The notes: generated by a model not told the origin, from the letters alone. Positions 21,193 through 31,545 are shown, counted from the stretch's first letter. The stretch: 37,683 nt of DNA from an uncultured Gammaproteobacteria bacterium (GCA_937899995.1 CALCCK010000062.1:1-37683); one strand, 5' to 3'. Made by a program: numbers and translations.

Positions 21193-22995
21193 GTGCTTGA
21201 TTCTGTTCAATCTCCACAAGATATCAAACAACTGGATTTAGACCAGTTGCAATCCTTGGCGGATGAAATACGTGCGTTTCTAATTGAAAATATTCAAAAA
21301 ACTGGTGGCCACCTTGCACCTAACCTTGGTACAGTTGAATTAACCGTTGCCATGCATTATGTTTTTGACACGCCTGATGATAGCTTCGTGTTTGATGTGG
21401 GGCATCAGTCTTATACACACAAAATACTCACAGGTCGTTTAGATAAAATGCCCACACTAAGAAAAAAAGACGGTTTAAGTGGCTTTACCAAACGTAGTGA
21501 AAGTGTACATGATGTGTTTGGTGCTGGGCACTCATCCACCTCAATCAGTGCAGCGCTGGGTATCGCCATTGGCAACAAGATCAATCAAGTTAATCATAAA
21601 TCTATCGCAATTATTGGCGATGGTGCGTTGACCGGTGGCATGTCATTTGAGGCGCTGAATCATGCAGGTGATTCAGACGCCGATTTACTCATTATTCTGA
21701 ATGATAATGACATGAGTATTTCTAAAAATGTGGGTGCGATGAATAAGTACCTAACTAAGCTTATCTCTGGCAAGGTGTATTCCACCATGAAATCTAAGTC
21801 CTTAGGATTTTTAGAAAAAATGCCTATGATTCATAAATTTGCCAAACGCTCAGAAGAGCACCTTAAAGGTATGGTATTGCCAAGTACCTTGTTCGAAGAA
21901 TTAGGTGTGGATTACTTTGGCCCTATTGATGGGCATGATTTACCCATGCTGGTTAAAACCTTGCAAAATCTAAAGCAACTCAAAATGCCAAGGCTACTAC
22001 ACATTATTACCAAAAAGGGTTATGGCTTAAAAACTGCAGAGAATGACCCTTGCAAATTCCACGGTATCGCCCCTGCTGAAAGTAACAGTTCCACGTTACC
22101 AAGTTATAGTTCTGTTTTTGGCCAATGGTTACTCGATACCGCTACTAATGATTCAAAATTAATGGCCATTACCCCAGCCATGTGTACCGGCTCAGGCATG
22201 AGTGAATTCGAGGTCAAGTTTCCTGACCAATACTTTGATGTGGGTATCGCCGAACAGCACGCCATTACTTTTGCAGGTGGTCTAGCCACTCAAGGCTTAA
22301 AGCCGGTGGTTTCAATTTACTCAACTTTTTTACAACGAGGCTATGATCAGCTAATCCATGATATCGCACTGCAAAATTTAAATGTGACGTTTGCTATTGA
22401 TCGTGCTGGCTTGGTGGGAGCCGATGGGGCAACACACGCAGGTAGTTTTGATTTAAGCTTCTTAAGGTGCATCCCTAATTTAATCATTATGGCACCTAGT
22501 AATGCCGTTGAGATGTATCAAATGCTAAATAGCGCTTATCAGCTTGATGGCCCGGTTTGTGTGCGCTATCCTCGAGGCACTTCTTTAATTAAAGATTACA
22601 CTAGCGACAACACAATAGAAATTGGCAAAGCTAATATTGTTAGAATTGGCAAAACAATCGCAGTCTTTGCCTTTGGAACAACACTTGATCAAGCGCTCAT
22701 TGCAGGGGAAGAGCTAGATGCAACTGTCGTTGATATGCGTTTCATTAAGCCTCTGGACGAACAATTGATTTTAGAGCTTTCTAAAACACACTCGCAACTT
22801 ATTACAATTGAAGATAACGCAATCACAGGCGGTGCTGGCAGTGGTGTTAGTGAATTATTACATGCACATAAAATCAACACACCGCTCACCTTGTTAGGGC
22901 TGCCAGATATCTTTACAGAACAAGGCTCACAAGAAGAGTTATATACTCTATACGGCTTAGATGCAGATGCTATTATTCGAGCAGCACAATCATGA
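21193..22995 (+). CDS. dxs: 1-deoxy-D-xylulose-5-phosphate synthase (GTG start)
   Basis: TGGHLAPNLGTVELTVAMHYVF, GDGALTGGMSFEALNHAG, HDIALQNLNVTFAIDRAGLVGADGATHAG. Confidence 0.97.
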   Translation: MLDSVQSPQDIKQLDLDQLQSLADEIRAFLIENIQKTGGHLAPNLGTVELTVAMHYVFDTPDDSFVFDVGHQSYTHKILTGRLDKMPTLRKKDGLSGFTKRSESVHDVFGAGHSSTSISAALGIAIGNKINQVNHKSIAIIGDGALTGGMSFEALNHAGDSDADLLIILNDNDMSISKNVGAMNKYLTKLISGKVYSTMKSKSLGFLEKMPMIHKFAKRSEEHLKGMVLPSTLFEELGVDYFGPIDGHDLPMLVKTLQNLKQLKMPRLLHIITKKGYGLKTAENDPCKFHGIAPAESNSSTLPSYSSVFGQWLLDTATNDSKLMAITPAMCTGSGMSEFEVKFPDQYFDVGIAEQHAITFAGGLATQGLKPVVSIYSTFLQRGYDQLIHDIALQNLNVTFAIDRAGLVGADGATHAGSFDLSFLRCIPNLIIMAPSNAVEMYQMLNSAYQLDGPVCVRYPRGTSLIKDYTSDNTIEIGKANIVRIGKTIAVFAFGTTLDQALIAGEELDATVVDMRFIKPLDEQLILELSKTHSQLITIEDNAITGGAGSGVSELLHAHKINTPLTLLGLPDIFTEQGSQEELYTLYGLDADAIIRAAQS

Positions 22996-23483
22996 AAAAA
23001 ACACTTAAACGATTAAGTCCCAATCCGGAAACTTTAAAAAATCACAAACATTTAGGTTGGTTATCTAAGCATTTACACGATGCAAGTTTATGGAATTTTA
23101 ACAGGCGATCTATTTCTAAAGCATTCGCAGTAGGTTTATTCTGTGCCTTCATTCCTGTGCCTTTTCAAATGCTGTTGGCAGCGCCTGGTGCGGTTATTTT
23201 CTCAGCAAACCTACCTTTATCAATAGCTTTAGTATGGATTACCAATCCAATCACCATGCCACCAATCTACTACGGATGCTATAAATTAGGCGCCTGGATA
23301 CTAGGCGTAGAAGTTCAACAAGATTTTGTCATGTCACTAGATTACGTTTGGGAAGTGTTGGGTGTTATTTGGCAGCCTTTCTTAGTTGGTTGCTTAGTCG
23401 TATCTACTGTCAGTGCTTTTATTGGCTATTGGGGTGTTCAATTTATTTATCGATTTAAAGCTTATAAGAGAGTTAATCGTTGA
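22992..23483 (+). CDS. DUF2062 domain membrane protein
   Basis: [32 protein letters not shown]. Confidence 0.92.
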   Translation: MKKTLKRLSPNPETLKNHKHLGWLSKHLHDASLWNFNRRSISKAFAVGLFCAFIPVPFQMLLAAPGAVIFSANLPLSIALVWITNPITMPPIYYGCYKLGAWILGVEVQQDFVMSLDYVWEVLGVIWQPFLVGCLVVSTVSAFIGYWGVQFIYRFKAYKRVNR

Positions 23484-24561
23484 TTGGTTGATTCTCAATT
23501 TGGGCACGTATTTGCGCTTCTAATTCATCTACTAAGCTGGCATTCTCAATTTTAGAATGTGTTTTACCATTGATATAAAGCAAGTTTGGACTGCCACCTG
23601 TTAGACCTACAGAAACGGCTTTCGCTTCACCTGGACCATTAACCACACAACCAATCACGGCTACATCAATTGGATCAACAATATCCTCAAGGCGTGCTTC
23701 TAACTCATTAACCACTGAAATTACATCAAACTTTTGACGTGAACAAGACGGGCAAGCAATGAGATTAACGCCCTTCTTACGTAAATGCAGAGATTTTAAA
23801 ATATCAAAACCTACTTTAACTTCATCCACTGGATCCGATGCTAACGACACACGAATCGTGTCACCAATACCTTCAGAAAGTAATAAACCTAAGCCGATTG
23901 CTGACTTTACTGTGCCAGAGCGTAATGAACCCGCTTCTGTAATGCCTAAGTGTAATGGATTGTCAATCTGTGAAGCCAATTGTTTATAGGCAAACACGGT
24001 CATGAATATTTCAGAGGCCTTGAGGGATATTTTAAAATTATCAAAATTAAGCTTGTCTAAAATATCAATATGTCTAAAGGCTGATTCGACCATAGCCTCT
24101 GGTGTTGGCTCGGTGTATTTTTTCTGTAAATCTTTTTCTAATGAGCCGGCATTCACACCAATTCTGATAGGGATATTATGATCTTTAGCTGATGCTACCA
24201 CCTCTCGAACTCGATCTGCTCGACCAATATTCCCAGGGTTAATACGCAAACAGTCGGCACCATATTCTGCCACTTTAAGGGCGATTTTATAATCAAAATG
24301 AATATCAGTAATCAGTGGAATACTGGCTCGTTTTTTAATTTCTCTAAAAGCTTCTGCAGCCTCCATAGTCGGTACTGAGATGCGTACCAAATCTGCACCA
24401 GCATCTGCAATCGATTGAATTTGAGCAAGTGTCGCATCGACATCACAAGTATTCGTATTGGTCATACTTTGTACAGAAATTGGTGCATCACCACCAATGG
24501 CAACATCGCCTACAAAAATTTGTCTAGATTTTCTTCTTGTAATAGTGTGCGTTGGTTTCAT
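23473..24561 (-). CDS. ispG: (E)-4-hydroxy-3-methylbut-2-enyl-diphosphate synthase
   Basis: [38 protein letters not shown]. Confidence 0.97.
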   Translation of the reverse strand: MKPTHTITRRKSRQIFVGDVAIGGDAPISVQSMTNTNTCDVDATLAQIQSIADAGADLVRISVPTMEAAEAFREIKKRASIPLITDIHFDYKIALKVAEYGADCLRINPGNIGRADRVREVVASAKDHNIPIRIGVNAGSLEKDLQKKYTEPTPEAMVESAFRHIDILDKLNFDNFKISLKASEIFMTVFAYKQLASQIDNPLHLGITEAGSLRSGTVKSAIGLGLLLSEGIGDTIRVSLASDPVDEVKVGFDILKSLHLRKKGVNLIACPSCSRQKFDVISVVNELEARLEDIVDPIDVAVIGCVVNGPGEAKAVSVGLTGGSPNLLYINGKTHSKIENASLVDELEAQIRAQIENQPIND

Positions 24562-24842
24562 CGATTATTTTTATTGTAGTTTTCCATGACTTCATCTAAA
24601 TGTTCTAAAATTTCAGGTTGTTTTGACTTAATCTTAGATGCTTTAATGACAATAGGTATAGTATTCACAACACTTTGAGCTTCTGGCTTGCTAATCACAA
24701 TCAATATTGATTCAGGCTCTTCTGGACTTTGTTTATTATCAAAATACAAATAAGCTGCAATCATAACGAGCAATAACAAGGCTATCCATAATTTTAATTT
24801 CCCTTTTTTTTGTCTTGGGTAATAATCAATTCCATCTATCAT
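24558..24842 (-). CDS. Hypothetical single-TM protein between rlmN and ispG
   Basis: 94 aa; cytoplasmic basic N-terminus, one TM ([19 protein letters not shown]); 4-nt overlaps with both neighbours. Confidence 0.75.
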   Translation of the reverse strand: MIDGIDYYPRQKKGKLKLWIALLLLVMIAAYLYFDNKQSPEEPESILIVISKPEAQSVVNTIPIVIKASKIKSKQPEILEHLDEVMENYNKNNR

Positions 24843-25903
24843 GCTTGTGTGCGTTTGGTTTTATCTACTACTTTTCCTGCTAATTGACCACAAGCCGCAT
24901 CTACATCATCACCACGAGTTTTTCGAGTCATTGTACGAATACCATTATTAAATAAAACATCCTGAAAGGCTTCAATTGTAGCTGTTGATGAAGTCTTATA
25001 CTGACTTTCTGGGAAAGGATTAAAGGGGATTAAATTAACCTTAGCCGAGACACCTTTTAATAATTTTGCCAATTGCTTAGCTTGACGAATACTATCATTA
25101 ACCCCTTCCAACATCACATATTCAAACAAAATATGTCGCTCTTGAGTGCCGGCAGTCAGGTAGTTTTGACAAGCAGCCATCAATTCATCAATGGGGTATT
25201 TTTGATTAATTGGCACTAACTCATCACGCAAAGTATCATCTGGCGCATGCAGAGAAATGGCCAAACTGACAGGTGTTGTATCTGCCATACGCAATAATGC
25301 TGGTACAACACCTGAAGTTGAGATAGTCACTTTTCGTCGTGACAAACCAAAAGCCAAGTCATCTAAAAGCAAATCACAAGCATCGTAAACTGCTTTTTCA
25401 TTTAGTAATGGCTCTCCCATACCCATAAATACCACATTAGAAATACGTTTACCTTTATTGCTTAAATATTGTTGAGCAACCACAACTTGACCAATAATTT
25501 CGGCCGTTGATAAATTACGATTAAAGCCTTGTGCACCAGTTGAGCAAAAAGTACAGGCTAAAGCACAGCCAACTTGTGATGAAATACAAAGTGTGCCACG
25601 ATCTTTTTCAGGAATAAAAACAGTTTCAATATGATTGTCATCCCCTAAATCAATAACCCACTTAATCACACCATCTAGTGAAAAAATTTGCTTAGCAATA
25701 GCAGGTAATTCTAAAGTTGCTACTTGACTTAATTGCTCTCTAAGGCCTTTACTCAGATTTAACATTTGATTAAAATCAAGCTGATTTTTGTGATAAATCC
25801 ACTGCATGAATTGCTTAGTGCGGTAGGGTTTTTCGCCTAATTCAGCAAAGAAACTGTTTAAAGCATCTTGAGTAAGATTAAGTAGATTAATGGTGTCTTT
25901 CAT
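24839..25903 (-). CDS. rlmN: 23S rRNA (adenine2503-C2)/tRNA methyltransferase RlmN
   Basis: Radical-SAM CALACTFCSTG, NVVFMGMGEPLLN, CGQLAGK; start probably MKDTINLL. Confidence 0.97.
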   Translation of the reverse strand: MKDTINLLNLTQDALNSFFAELGEKPYRTKQFMQWIYHKNQLDFNQMLNLSKGLREQLSQVATLELPAIAKQIFSLDGVIKWVIDLGDDNHIETVFIPEKDRGTLCISSQVGCALACTFCSTGAQGFNRNLSTAEIIGQVVVAQQYLSNKGKRISNVVFMGMGEPLLNEKAVYDACDLLLDDLAFGLSRRKVTISTSGVVPALLRMADTTPVSLAISLHAPDDTLRDELVPINQKYPIDELMAACQNYLTAGTQERHILFEYVMLEGVNDSIRQAKQLAKLLKGVSAKVNLIPFNPFPESQYKTSSTATIEAFQDVLFNNGIRTMTRKTRGDDVDAACGQLAGKVVDKTKRTQA

Positions 25904-25998
25904 AAGCAAAAATAGCACAGACAAGGCTGTGCTACTAACATAAAATTTTTATAAAACATAGTAGATATTTTAACTTAATTCGAATTTTATTTCAGACA

Positions 25999-26025
25999 TA
26001 AAAAAACACCCGAAGGTGCTTTTTA
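25999..26025 (-). terminator. Intrinsic terminator of the HU gene
   Basis: On the minus strand, AAAAGCACC-TTCG-GGTGTTTTTTT: stem with TTCG loop and T-tract. Confidence 0.85.
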
Positions 26026-26042
26026 TTAAAATAGCAACAATC

Positions 26043-26318
26043 TCAGTTATTTACTGCTTCTTTTAATGCTTTACCTGCTTTAAAAGCTGCCACTTTAGAA
26101 GCTGCAATCTGAATAGATGCGCCTGTTTGTGGGTTACGGCCTGTGCGTGCTGCACGATCTCTGACAACAAAAGAGCCAAAGCCTGTTAACTGCACGCCAT
26201 CACCACTAGCCATAGCGCTAGTAATCGCATCTGTTGTTGCGTTAAGTGCACGACCTGCATCTGCTTTAGAAAGATTTGCTGTTGATGCGATTGCATTAAT
26301 TAAGTCTGATTTGTTCAT
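26043..26318 (-). CDS. HU family DNA-binding protein
   Basis: [48 protein letters not shown]. Confidence 0.97.
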   Translation of the reverse strand: MNKSDLINAIASTANLSKADAGRALNATTDAITSAMASGDGVQLTGFGSFVVRDRAARTGRNPQTGASIQIAASKVAAFKAGKALKEAVNN

Positions 26319-26487
26319 TTCTTCTCCTTAAGGGTTTATTTAAAAATACCAAATGCTAAAGATTAAATACGAAAGGAGGTAAGAAATTTAAAACCAAAAA
26401 ATCGTTTATTGCCAACCTCCAACATTCAGCAAACTCAATTATAAGGAAATTTTTGAGCTATATAGACAAATTATAGAAAAAATAATC

Positions 26488-26973
26488 TTAATTGTTATTT
26501 TCTTTCATGGCTCTTTGCTTATCTCTCTGCCAGTCTTTAGCCTTAATATCTTGACGCTTATCATGGTCTTTTTTTCCTTTAGCTACGCCAATTTCAAGCT
26601 TAACCCTACCTCTTGCCCAATATAATTTAAGCGGAACAACGGTTGCACCTTTCTGGTTAATTTTGTCTTTAATTCGATTTATTTCTAAGCGATTTAATAA
26701 TAATTTTCTAGTTCGTGTCGGATCAGGGTTGATATGGGTCGATGCATTTGCCATAGGTGAGATATGTGCACCGAATAAAAATAGTTCATTATTTTTCAAA
26801 ATAACGTAACTTTCTTTGATGTGTACTTTGTTATCACGCAGGCTTTTAACTTCCCATCCTTCTAAAGAGACGCCTGCTTCGAGGCTTTGTTCGATAAAAT
26901 AGTCGTGTCGTGCTTTTTTATTAACGACTATCGTATTTGAACTTGATTTAGATTTTTTGGATTTCTTACCCAT
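26488..26973 (-). CDS. smpB: SsrA-binding protein
   Basis: [51 protein letters not shown]. Confidence 0.98.
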   Translation of the reverse strand: MGKKSKKSKSSSNTIVVNKKARHDYFIEQSLEAGVSLEGWEVKSLRDNKVHIKESYVILKNNELFLFGAHISPMANASTHINPDPTRTRKLLLNRLEINRIKDKINQKGATVVPLKLYWARGRVKLEIGVAKGKKDHDKRQDIKAKDWQRDKQRAMKENNN

Positions 26974-26997
26974 AATAGTTACTGATTGATATTACCC

Positions 26998-27429
26998 ATG
27001 CATCATATTTCTAAAAGTGCGATTGTGCCCTACTCTTGTGAACAAATGTACCAACTGGTTAATAAAGTTAATGACTATCCTAAATTTCTCAACTGGTGCT
27101 CATCCGCCTCTATTTTAAATCAAACTGATAGCGAGATTAGCGCTTCGGTGAGTATTAAAAAAAGTGCTTTTAACCAAACTTTTACCACGGTGAATAGCCT
27201 AACAATCAATCAACGTATTGATATGCAACTTAAAGATGGACCTTTTAACCATCTTAGTGGTGCATGGATATTTAGCGTATTGAGCGATAGCGCTTGTAAA
27301 GTCGAGCTAGAATTAGAATTTAACTTTTCTTCTAAAATTGTTGATATGGCTATTGCCCCTATTTTTACCTCTATTGCTAACTCTCAGCTTGATGCGTTTG
27401 TCACTCGAGCCAAGCAAATTTATGGCTAA
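26998..27429 (+). CDS. ratA: RatA-like (START/COQ10 family) protein
   Basis: HHISKSAIVPYSCEQMYQLVNKVNDYPKFLNWCSSA; divergent from smpB in the usual arrangement. Confidence 0.92.
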   Translation: MHHISKSAIVPYSCEQMYQLVNKVNDYPKFLNWCSSASILNQTDSEISASVSIKKSAFNQTFTTVNSLTINQRIDMQLKDGPFNHLSGAWIFSVLSDSACKVELELEFNFSSKIVDMAIAPIFTSIANSQLDAFVTRAKQIYG

Positions 27430-27955
27430 TAATATTGTCCTGTTTAACAAGCCTTTTGGTATATTGTGCCAATTCAGTGGTGAAGAAAAAAATATGTCTC
27501 ACTATATTGATATTAAAAACATCTATCCTGCAGGGAGATTAGACAAAGATTCAGAAGGCTTAGTCATTCTTACCGATGATGGAAAACTACAACATAAGAT
27601 TTCACACCCAAAATTTGATAAAGAAAAAACCTATATTGTTCAAGTTGATGGGCAAATAACACTAAAGGCCATTGAACAGATATGTCGTGGTGTGACGCTT
27701 AAAGAAGGATTAACTAAGCCTGCCGAAGCTACAATTATCAACGAGCCTGGCTGGATTTTGGATCGAAACCCTCCGATACGAGTAAGAAAAGACATTCCAA
27801 CCTCTTGGATTGAGCTAAAAATTACTGAGGGTAAAAATCGACAAGTTCGACGTATGACAGCACATGTTGGCTTTCCAACACTCAGGCTCATTCGTACTCA
27901 GGTTGGTGATTGGAAACTTGGCGGTATTAAAATTGGAAAATATGAACGCCTTTGA
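27422..27955 (+). CDS. RsuA/RluE-family pseudouridine synthase
   Basis: YPAGRLDKDSEGLVILTDDG; TEGKNRQVRRMTAHVGFPTLRLIR. Start moved from the track start to ATG 27422. Confidence 0.93.
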   Translation: MANNIVLFNKPFGILCQFSGEEKNMSHYIDIKNIYPAGRLDKDSEGLVILTDDGKLQHKISHPKFDKEKTYIVQVDGQITLKAIEQICRGVTLKEGLTKPAEATIINEPGWILDRNPPIRVRKDIPTSWIELKITEGKNRQVRRMTAHVGFPTLRLIRTQVGDWKLGGIKIGKYERL

Positions 27956-28730
27956 ATTAGCATTTAATGCATTAATGTGTCGCAGTGTCACTGATAAAAT
28001 TAAACTTGTTAACCAGCTTCACACGTTTAAAGATCAGTTAAATCTTAATTATCAGGCCAAGTATCCTATCATCTCTGTTAAAACACCGGGTAGGCCAGAA
28101 AAACCCAACTTAGTTAGATTTCAGTCTATCCCTAAAAGAGATAAGTCTGACCTCGGATTTATTAAGACTATTCACGCTATTTGTCATATTGAGTTTAACG
28201 CTATTAATTTAGCATTGGATGCTGTGTATCGATTTCAAGACATGCCTAATGGTTTCTACCAAGATTGGATTAAGGTCGCTTTTGAAGAGTCACAACATTT
28301 CCAACTACTGAATAATTATCTTATTGAGTTGGGCTATCAGTATGGTGATTTTGACGCACACAATGGTCTATGGAAAATGACCCATGAAACTGACTATGAT
28401 GTACTCGCTAGAATGGCATTAGTGCCTCGCGTATTAGAGGCTAGGGGGTTAGATGCTACACCTAAAATTCAAAAACGTTTTGAAAATTCTAACTTTAAAC
28501 CTATGGTTGGGTTGTTAGATATTATCTTTAATGATGAAATTGGTCACGTAAAAATCGGCAATACTTGGTATCACACTTTGTGCCAACAACGAAGCCTGGA
28601 TTCAATACAAACCTTTGATCAATTAATACAGAAGCATATTGGTGAGTCGCTACGTGGTCCGTTTAACATTGAAGCGAGAAAGTTAGCTGGTTTTTCTGAA
28701 AAAGAGCTGAACTACCTACAAGCACTATAA
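27942..28730 (+). CDS. DUF455 family ferritin-like protein
   Basis: ICHIEFNAINLALDAVYRF...EESQHFQLL; NDEIGHVKIGNTWY; ATG 27942 overlaps the upstream gene by 14 nt. Confidence 0.9.
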   Translation: MNAFELAFNALMCRSVTDKIKLVNQLHTFKDQLNLNYQAKYPIISVKTPGRPEKPNLVRFQSIPKRDKSDLGFIKTIHAICHIEFNAINLALDAVYRFQDMPNGFYQDWIKVAFEESQHFQLLNNYLIELGYQYGDFDAHNGLWKMTHETDYDVLARMALVPRVLEARGLDATPKIQKRFENSNFKPMVGLLDIIFNDEIGHVKIGNTWYHTLCQQRSLDSIQTFDQLIQKHIGESLRGPFNIEARKLAGFSEKELNYLQAL

Positions 28731-28732
28731 TG

Positions 28733-29602
28733 TTATCTTAGCCCACTTAACCAGGCGTCAATGGTATTGGTTAACGCTTGCGCTGTACCGTTTTCCTTAT
28801 AATAATGACCTGCATCCTTAATCACCTTTTGTGTGCTTTTAATATTAGCAGCAACTTTCATCAAATTTTGCCTAGATTCAGATAAACGAATCACACCTGG
28901 AAAATCATTCTCAGCAAATACATCAAGTACAGGTGTTAGCATTTTGTCTAATGGAAACTGTTTAACAATTTTCTGCTTATAGTCAGTCGCACCCATACCA
29001 ATACCAATATAAGCTGAAATTTTTCCATCGCCATATTTGTCAATATAACTCATTGACATATGCGCACCACAACCATGACCAATTAAAACAACATTATCAA
29101 TACCGCGTTGTTTGTAAAAACTCAATGCGGCATCAATACGCTCATGCGCATAAGGGAAGATGGGCACATAATCATAATACTTGGCGTTTTTATCTAATAC
29201 TGGCATTTGCACTGAAAGTGTGTGCCAGCCTTTTTCTGCCAAACCGATTCTCAGTGGTTTAATTGTACTTGACCAATTTGCGTGATAACCACGAGAATGC
29301 AAGATAATCACACCGCCCTTAGGTGTATCGGTATCCGGCTCCATGTAAATGCTAAAAACCTCTTTGTCGTTCTTTAAAGGTAAATACTCAACATCGCCAT
29401 CCATAACAGAATCTTCAATCTCGTTAATCATGCGTGTTTCTCTTTCAAAATCAGGCTTAGCATCGGTGAATTCATTGAAGAATTGTCTCAAACTATTCGG
29501 ATCAAAATCCCCAAATTTTGGTAACTCAGGTAAGCTAAAAGGTAGCGCATATGTTATTTGCGAAAGTGACAAACCAATTGCCAATATTAATTTACTCAAC
29601 AT
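28733..29602 (-). CDS. DUF3530-like exported alpha/beta-hydrolase-fold protein
   Basis: Signal peptide; GGVIILHSRGYHANW; VVLIGHGCGAHMS; C-terminal DAGHYY. Confidence 0.75.
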   Translation of the reverse strand: MLSKLILAIGLSLSQITYALPFSLPELPKFGDFDPNSLRQFFNEFTDAKPDFERETRMINEIEDSVMDGDVEYLPLKNDKEVFSIYMEPDTDTPKGGVIILHSRGYHANWSSTIKPLRIGLAEKGWHTLSVQMPVLDKNAKYYDYVPIFPYAHERIDAALSFYKQRGIDNVVLIGHGCGAHMSMSYIDKYGDGKISAYIGIGMGATDYKQKIVKQFPLDKMLTPVLDVFAENDFPGVIRLSESRQNLMKVAANIKSTQKVIKDAGHYYKENGTAQALTNTIDAWLSGLR

Positions 29603-30134
29603 ATTTTTTCCTCAATTTTTCTAATGCGATTTTTGCATCAGGATGATTGTTATTGCTTGCCCTAGTAAACCAATAATAAGCTTGTTTAATGTCTTTTTGC
29701 TCTAAAAACAGTGAGGCTAGATTGAATTGTGCATATTCATCTTCTTTTTTTGCAGCACTTAACCACCAATCATACGCCTTTTGCGTATCTTGCTCAACGC
29801 CTGTGCCTTCATAATACAACATGGCTAACTCACTTTGCGCATAAGGCAGGCCTTGTTTGGCCGCCTTATCAAACCAAGAAAAGGCAGTTTTTTCATTTTT
29901 TGTCGCACCCAAAGCATGTAAATAACTAAGACCAATATTGTTTTGTGCGGCAGCATGTCCAGCACTTGCAGCTTTTAACATCCACTTAAAAGCATCGGCA
30001 TTACGCCCACGCTGGGAATAATCATAGCCAATCTGATACCAAGTATCGGCACGATTATCAGCAATAGCGGATAAAGTTAAGGCGAAAAAAATGGACGCTA
30101 CTAACGCCCCTTTTTTCAAAAAATTGACAACCAA
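29592..30134 (-). CDS. Exported SEL1-repeat protein (apparent TTG start)
   Basis: Signal peptide; repeated A(A/E)xxNIGLSYLHA / AQSELAMLYYEGTGVEQDTQKAYDWW units. Confidence 0.88.
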   Translation of the reverse strand: MVVNFLKKGALVASIFFALTLSAIADNRADTWYQIGYDYSQRGRNADAFKWMLKAASAGHAAAQNNIGLSYLHALGATKNEKTAFSWFDKAAKQGLPYAQSELAMLYYEGTGVEQDTQKAYDWWLSAAKKEDEYAQFNLASLFLEQKDIKQAYYWFTRASNNNHPDAKIALEKLRKKYVE

Positions 30135-30812
30135 TTACTTAACTGTCAAACTTAAAGACTGCCAATCGTTCATACCGCCACGATAATACTTAAGTTTTTC
30201 TTCTGGATAGCCAATTTGCAGTAATGCTCTAATCGCTGCAGGTGATTGGCCACACCATGAACCATTACAAAATAAGTACAAAGTTTTAGCATTACTATAA
30301 TCTAGTACGCCATCCATATCTTTAACATCAAACGTACTGGTTAAAATATCTATAACAGCCATAGGATCTTTTACTAAGGCTTTTGAGTTAATCTTATTAT
30401 ATGGAACGTTAATCGCATGTGGAATCGTACCCTTCTTAACCCAACCCGGTGTGCGCGCATCAACCACCAATACTGATGTATCGCCACCAGCAACATCACG
30501 TGCTGCATAAATCACATCTAACTCAGTCACCATTTCAACTTGCGAAGGTGAAAACGGATTAGTTGGCTGAATACAGAACGGTGGACACTGACGTGATGTT
30601 CTAGCGAAATCAGGATTTATTTTATTAGCATTGTCTTGATTACGTGAAATGCCTGCAACATTCATTACACCTGGGGCAATATTAACTGGCTTACCAGCCG
30701 ATTTAGCTGCACTATTACCATTGTTCCAGTTATGACCTGTACCAAAAAATGCAGCTTGAGAGCCTAGGGCAAGTGTTGAAGTTATTGTCAATACTATTAA
30801 TTTAGTTTTCAT
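30135..30812 (-). CDS. Exported rhodanese-domain protein, paralog A
   Basis: Start set to MKTKLIVL after the AAGGAGAA RBS; CPPFCIQP motif; VVDARTPGWVKKGTIPHAINVP; FCNGSWCGQSP. Confidence 0.88.
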   Translation of the reverse strand: MKTKLIVLTITSTLALGSQAAFFGTGHNWNNGNSAAKSAGKPVNIAPGVMNVAGISRNQDNANKINPDFARTSRQCPPFCIQPTNPFSPSQVEMVTELDVIYAARDVAGGDTSVLVVDARTPGWVKKGTIPHAINVPYNKINSKALVKDPMAVIDILTSTFDVKDMDGVLDYSNAKTLYLFCNGSWCGQSPAAIRALLQIGYPEEKLKYYRGGMNDWQSLSLTVK

Positions 30813-30833
30813 AATATTCTCCTTATGAAGAAG

Positions 30834-30866
30834 AAAAGACACTTAAAAATTCAAGTGTCTTTTTTC
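30834..30866 (-). terminator. Hairpin between the two rhodanese genes (terminator or attenuator)
   Basis: AAAAGACACTT-AAAAATTC-AAGTGTCTTTTTT inverted repeat. Confidence 0.8.
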
Positions 30867-30876
30867 ATGTTAAAAA

Positions 30877-31518
30877 TTACTTACCAACTGTTGTTAGCCC
30901 TAAAGACTGCCAAGCATTCATACCACCACGGTAGTAATTAAGCTTGCTTGAAGGGTAACCAATCTTCAACAATGCTTTAATTGCTGCAGGTGATTGACCA
31001 CACCATGAACCATTACAAAATAAGTACAAAGTTTTAGCATTACTATAATCTAGTACACCATCCATATCTACAACACCAAATGTATTGGTTAAGATATCAA
31101 CAACAGCCATAGGATCTTTATCTAAAGCTTTTTGATTAAGCTTGTTAAATGGAATGTTAACTGCATGTGGAATTGTTCCACCCCTTTTAGCTGTCGTCCA
31201 GACTGGTGTACGTGCATCAACTATCATTACTGACGAATTACCAGCAGCAATATCACTCGCCGCTTGAATCATATCTAATTCAGTTACTGTAGCAACTTTA
31301 GCAGGCGCAAATGGTGCTGTTGGCTGAATACAAAACGGTGGACACTTACGTGATGTTTTAGTGAATGCCGGATGAATTGTGGCACTGTTATCTTGGTTAC
31401 GTGAAATACCTCCACTTTCCATCATGGTTGGTGTAATTCCTACAGGCGCAGAAATTGCCATTGTTGATGCTAATAATGCTACTGATGCAGCACTTACTAC
31501 TAATGTTTTAAGTTTCAT
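30877..31518 (-). CDS. Exported rhodanese-domain protein, paralog B
   Basis: Signal peptide; CPPFCIQP; VDARTPVWTTAKRGGTIPHAVNIP; FCNGSWCGQSP. Confidence 0.9.
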   Translation of the reverse strand: MKLKTLVVSAASVALLASTMAISAPVGITPTMMESGGISRNQDNSATIHPAFTKTSRKCPPFCIQPTAPFAPAKVATVTELDMIQAASDIAAGNSSVMIVDARTPVWTTAKRGGTIPHAVNIPFNKLNQKALDKDPMAVVDILTNTFGVVDMDGVLDYSNAKTLYLFCNGSWCGQSPAAIKALLKIGYPSSKLNYYRGGMNAWQSLGLTTVGK

Positions 31519-31545
31519 ATCTTTCCCCTTTTTTTTATATAAAAA

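Noticed and set aside
26319-26487. smpB-HU intergenic region (GGAGGTTGG ... CTTACCTCC on the minus strand) as a structured RNA or riboswitch
   Set aside because: Only a short complementary pair with a long loop is visible. It is insufficient without covariation analysis and may simply be the HU promoter/leader.
26986-27429. smpB-ratA pair as a toxin-antitoxin system
   Set aside because: The RatA/COQ10-like gene divergent from smpB is a common conserved arrangement. 'Toxin' is a legacy annotation, and nothing in the sequence supports a TA module.
30813-30842. MSFLLHKENI extension of rhodanese A
   Set aside because: It is translated from the terminator hairpin and the AAGGAG ribosome-binding site. 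The true start is MKTKLIVL.
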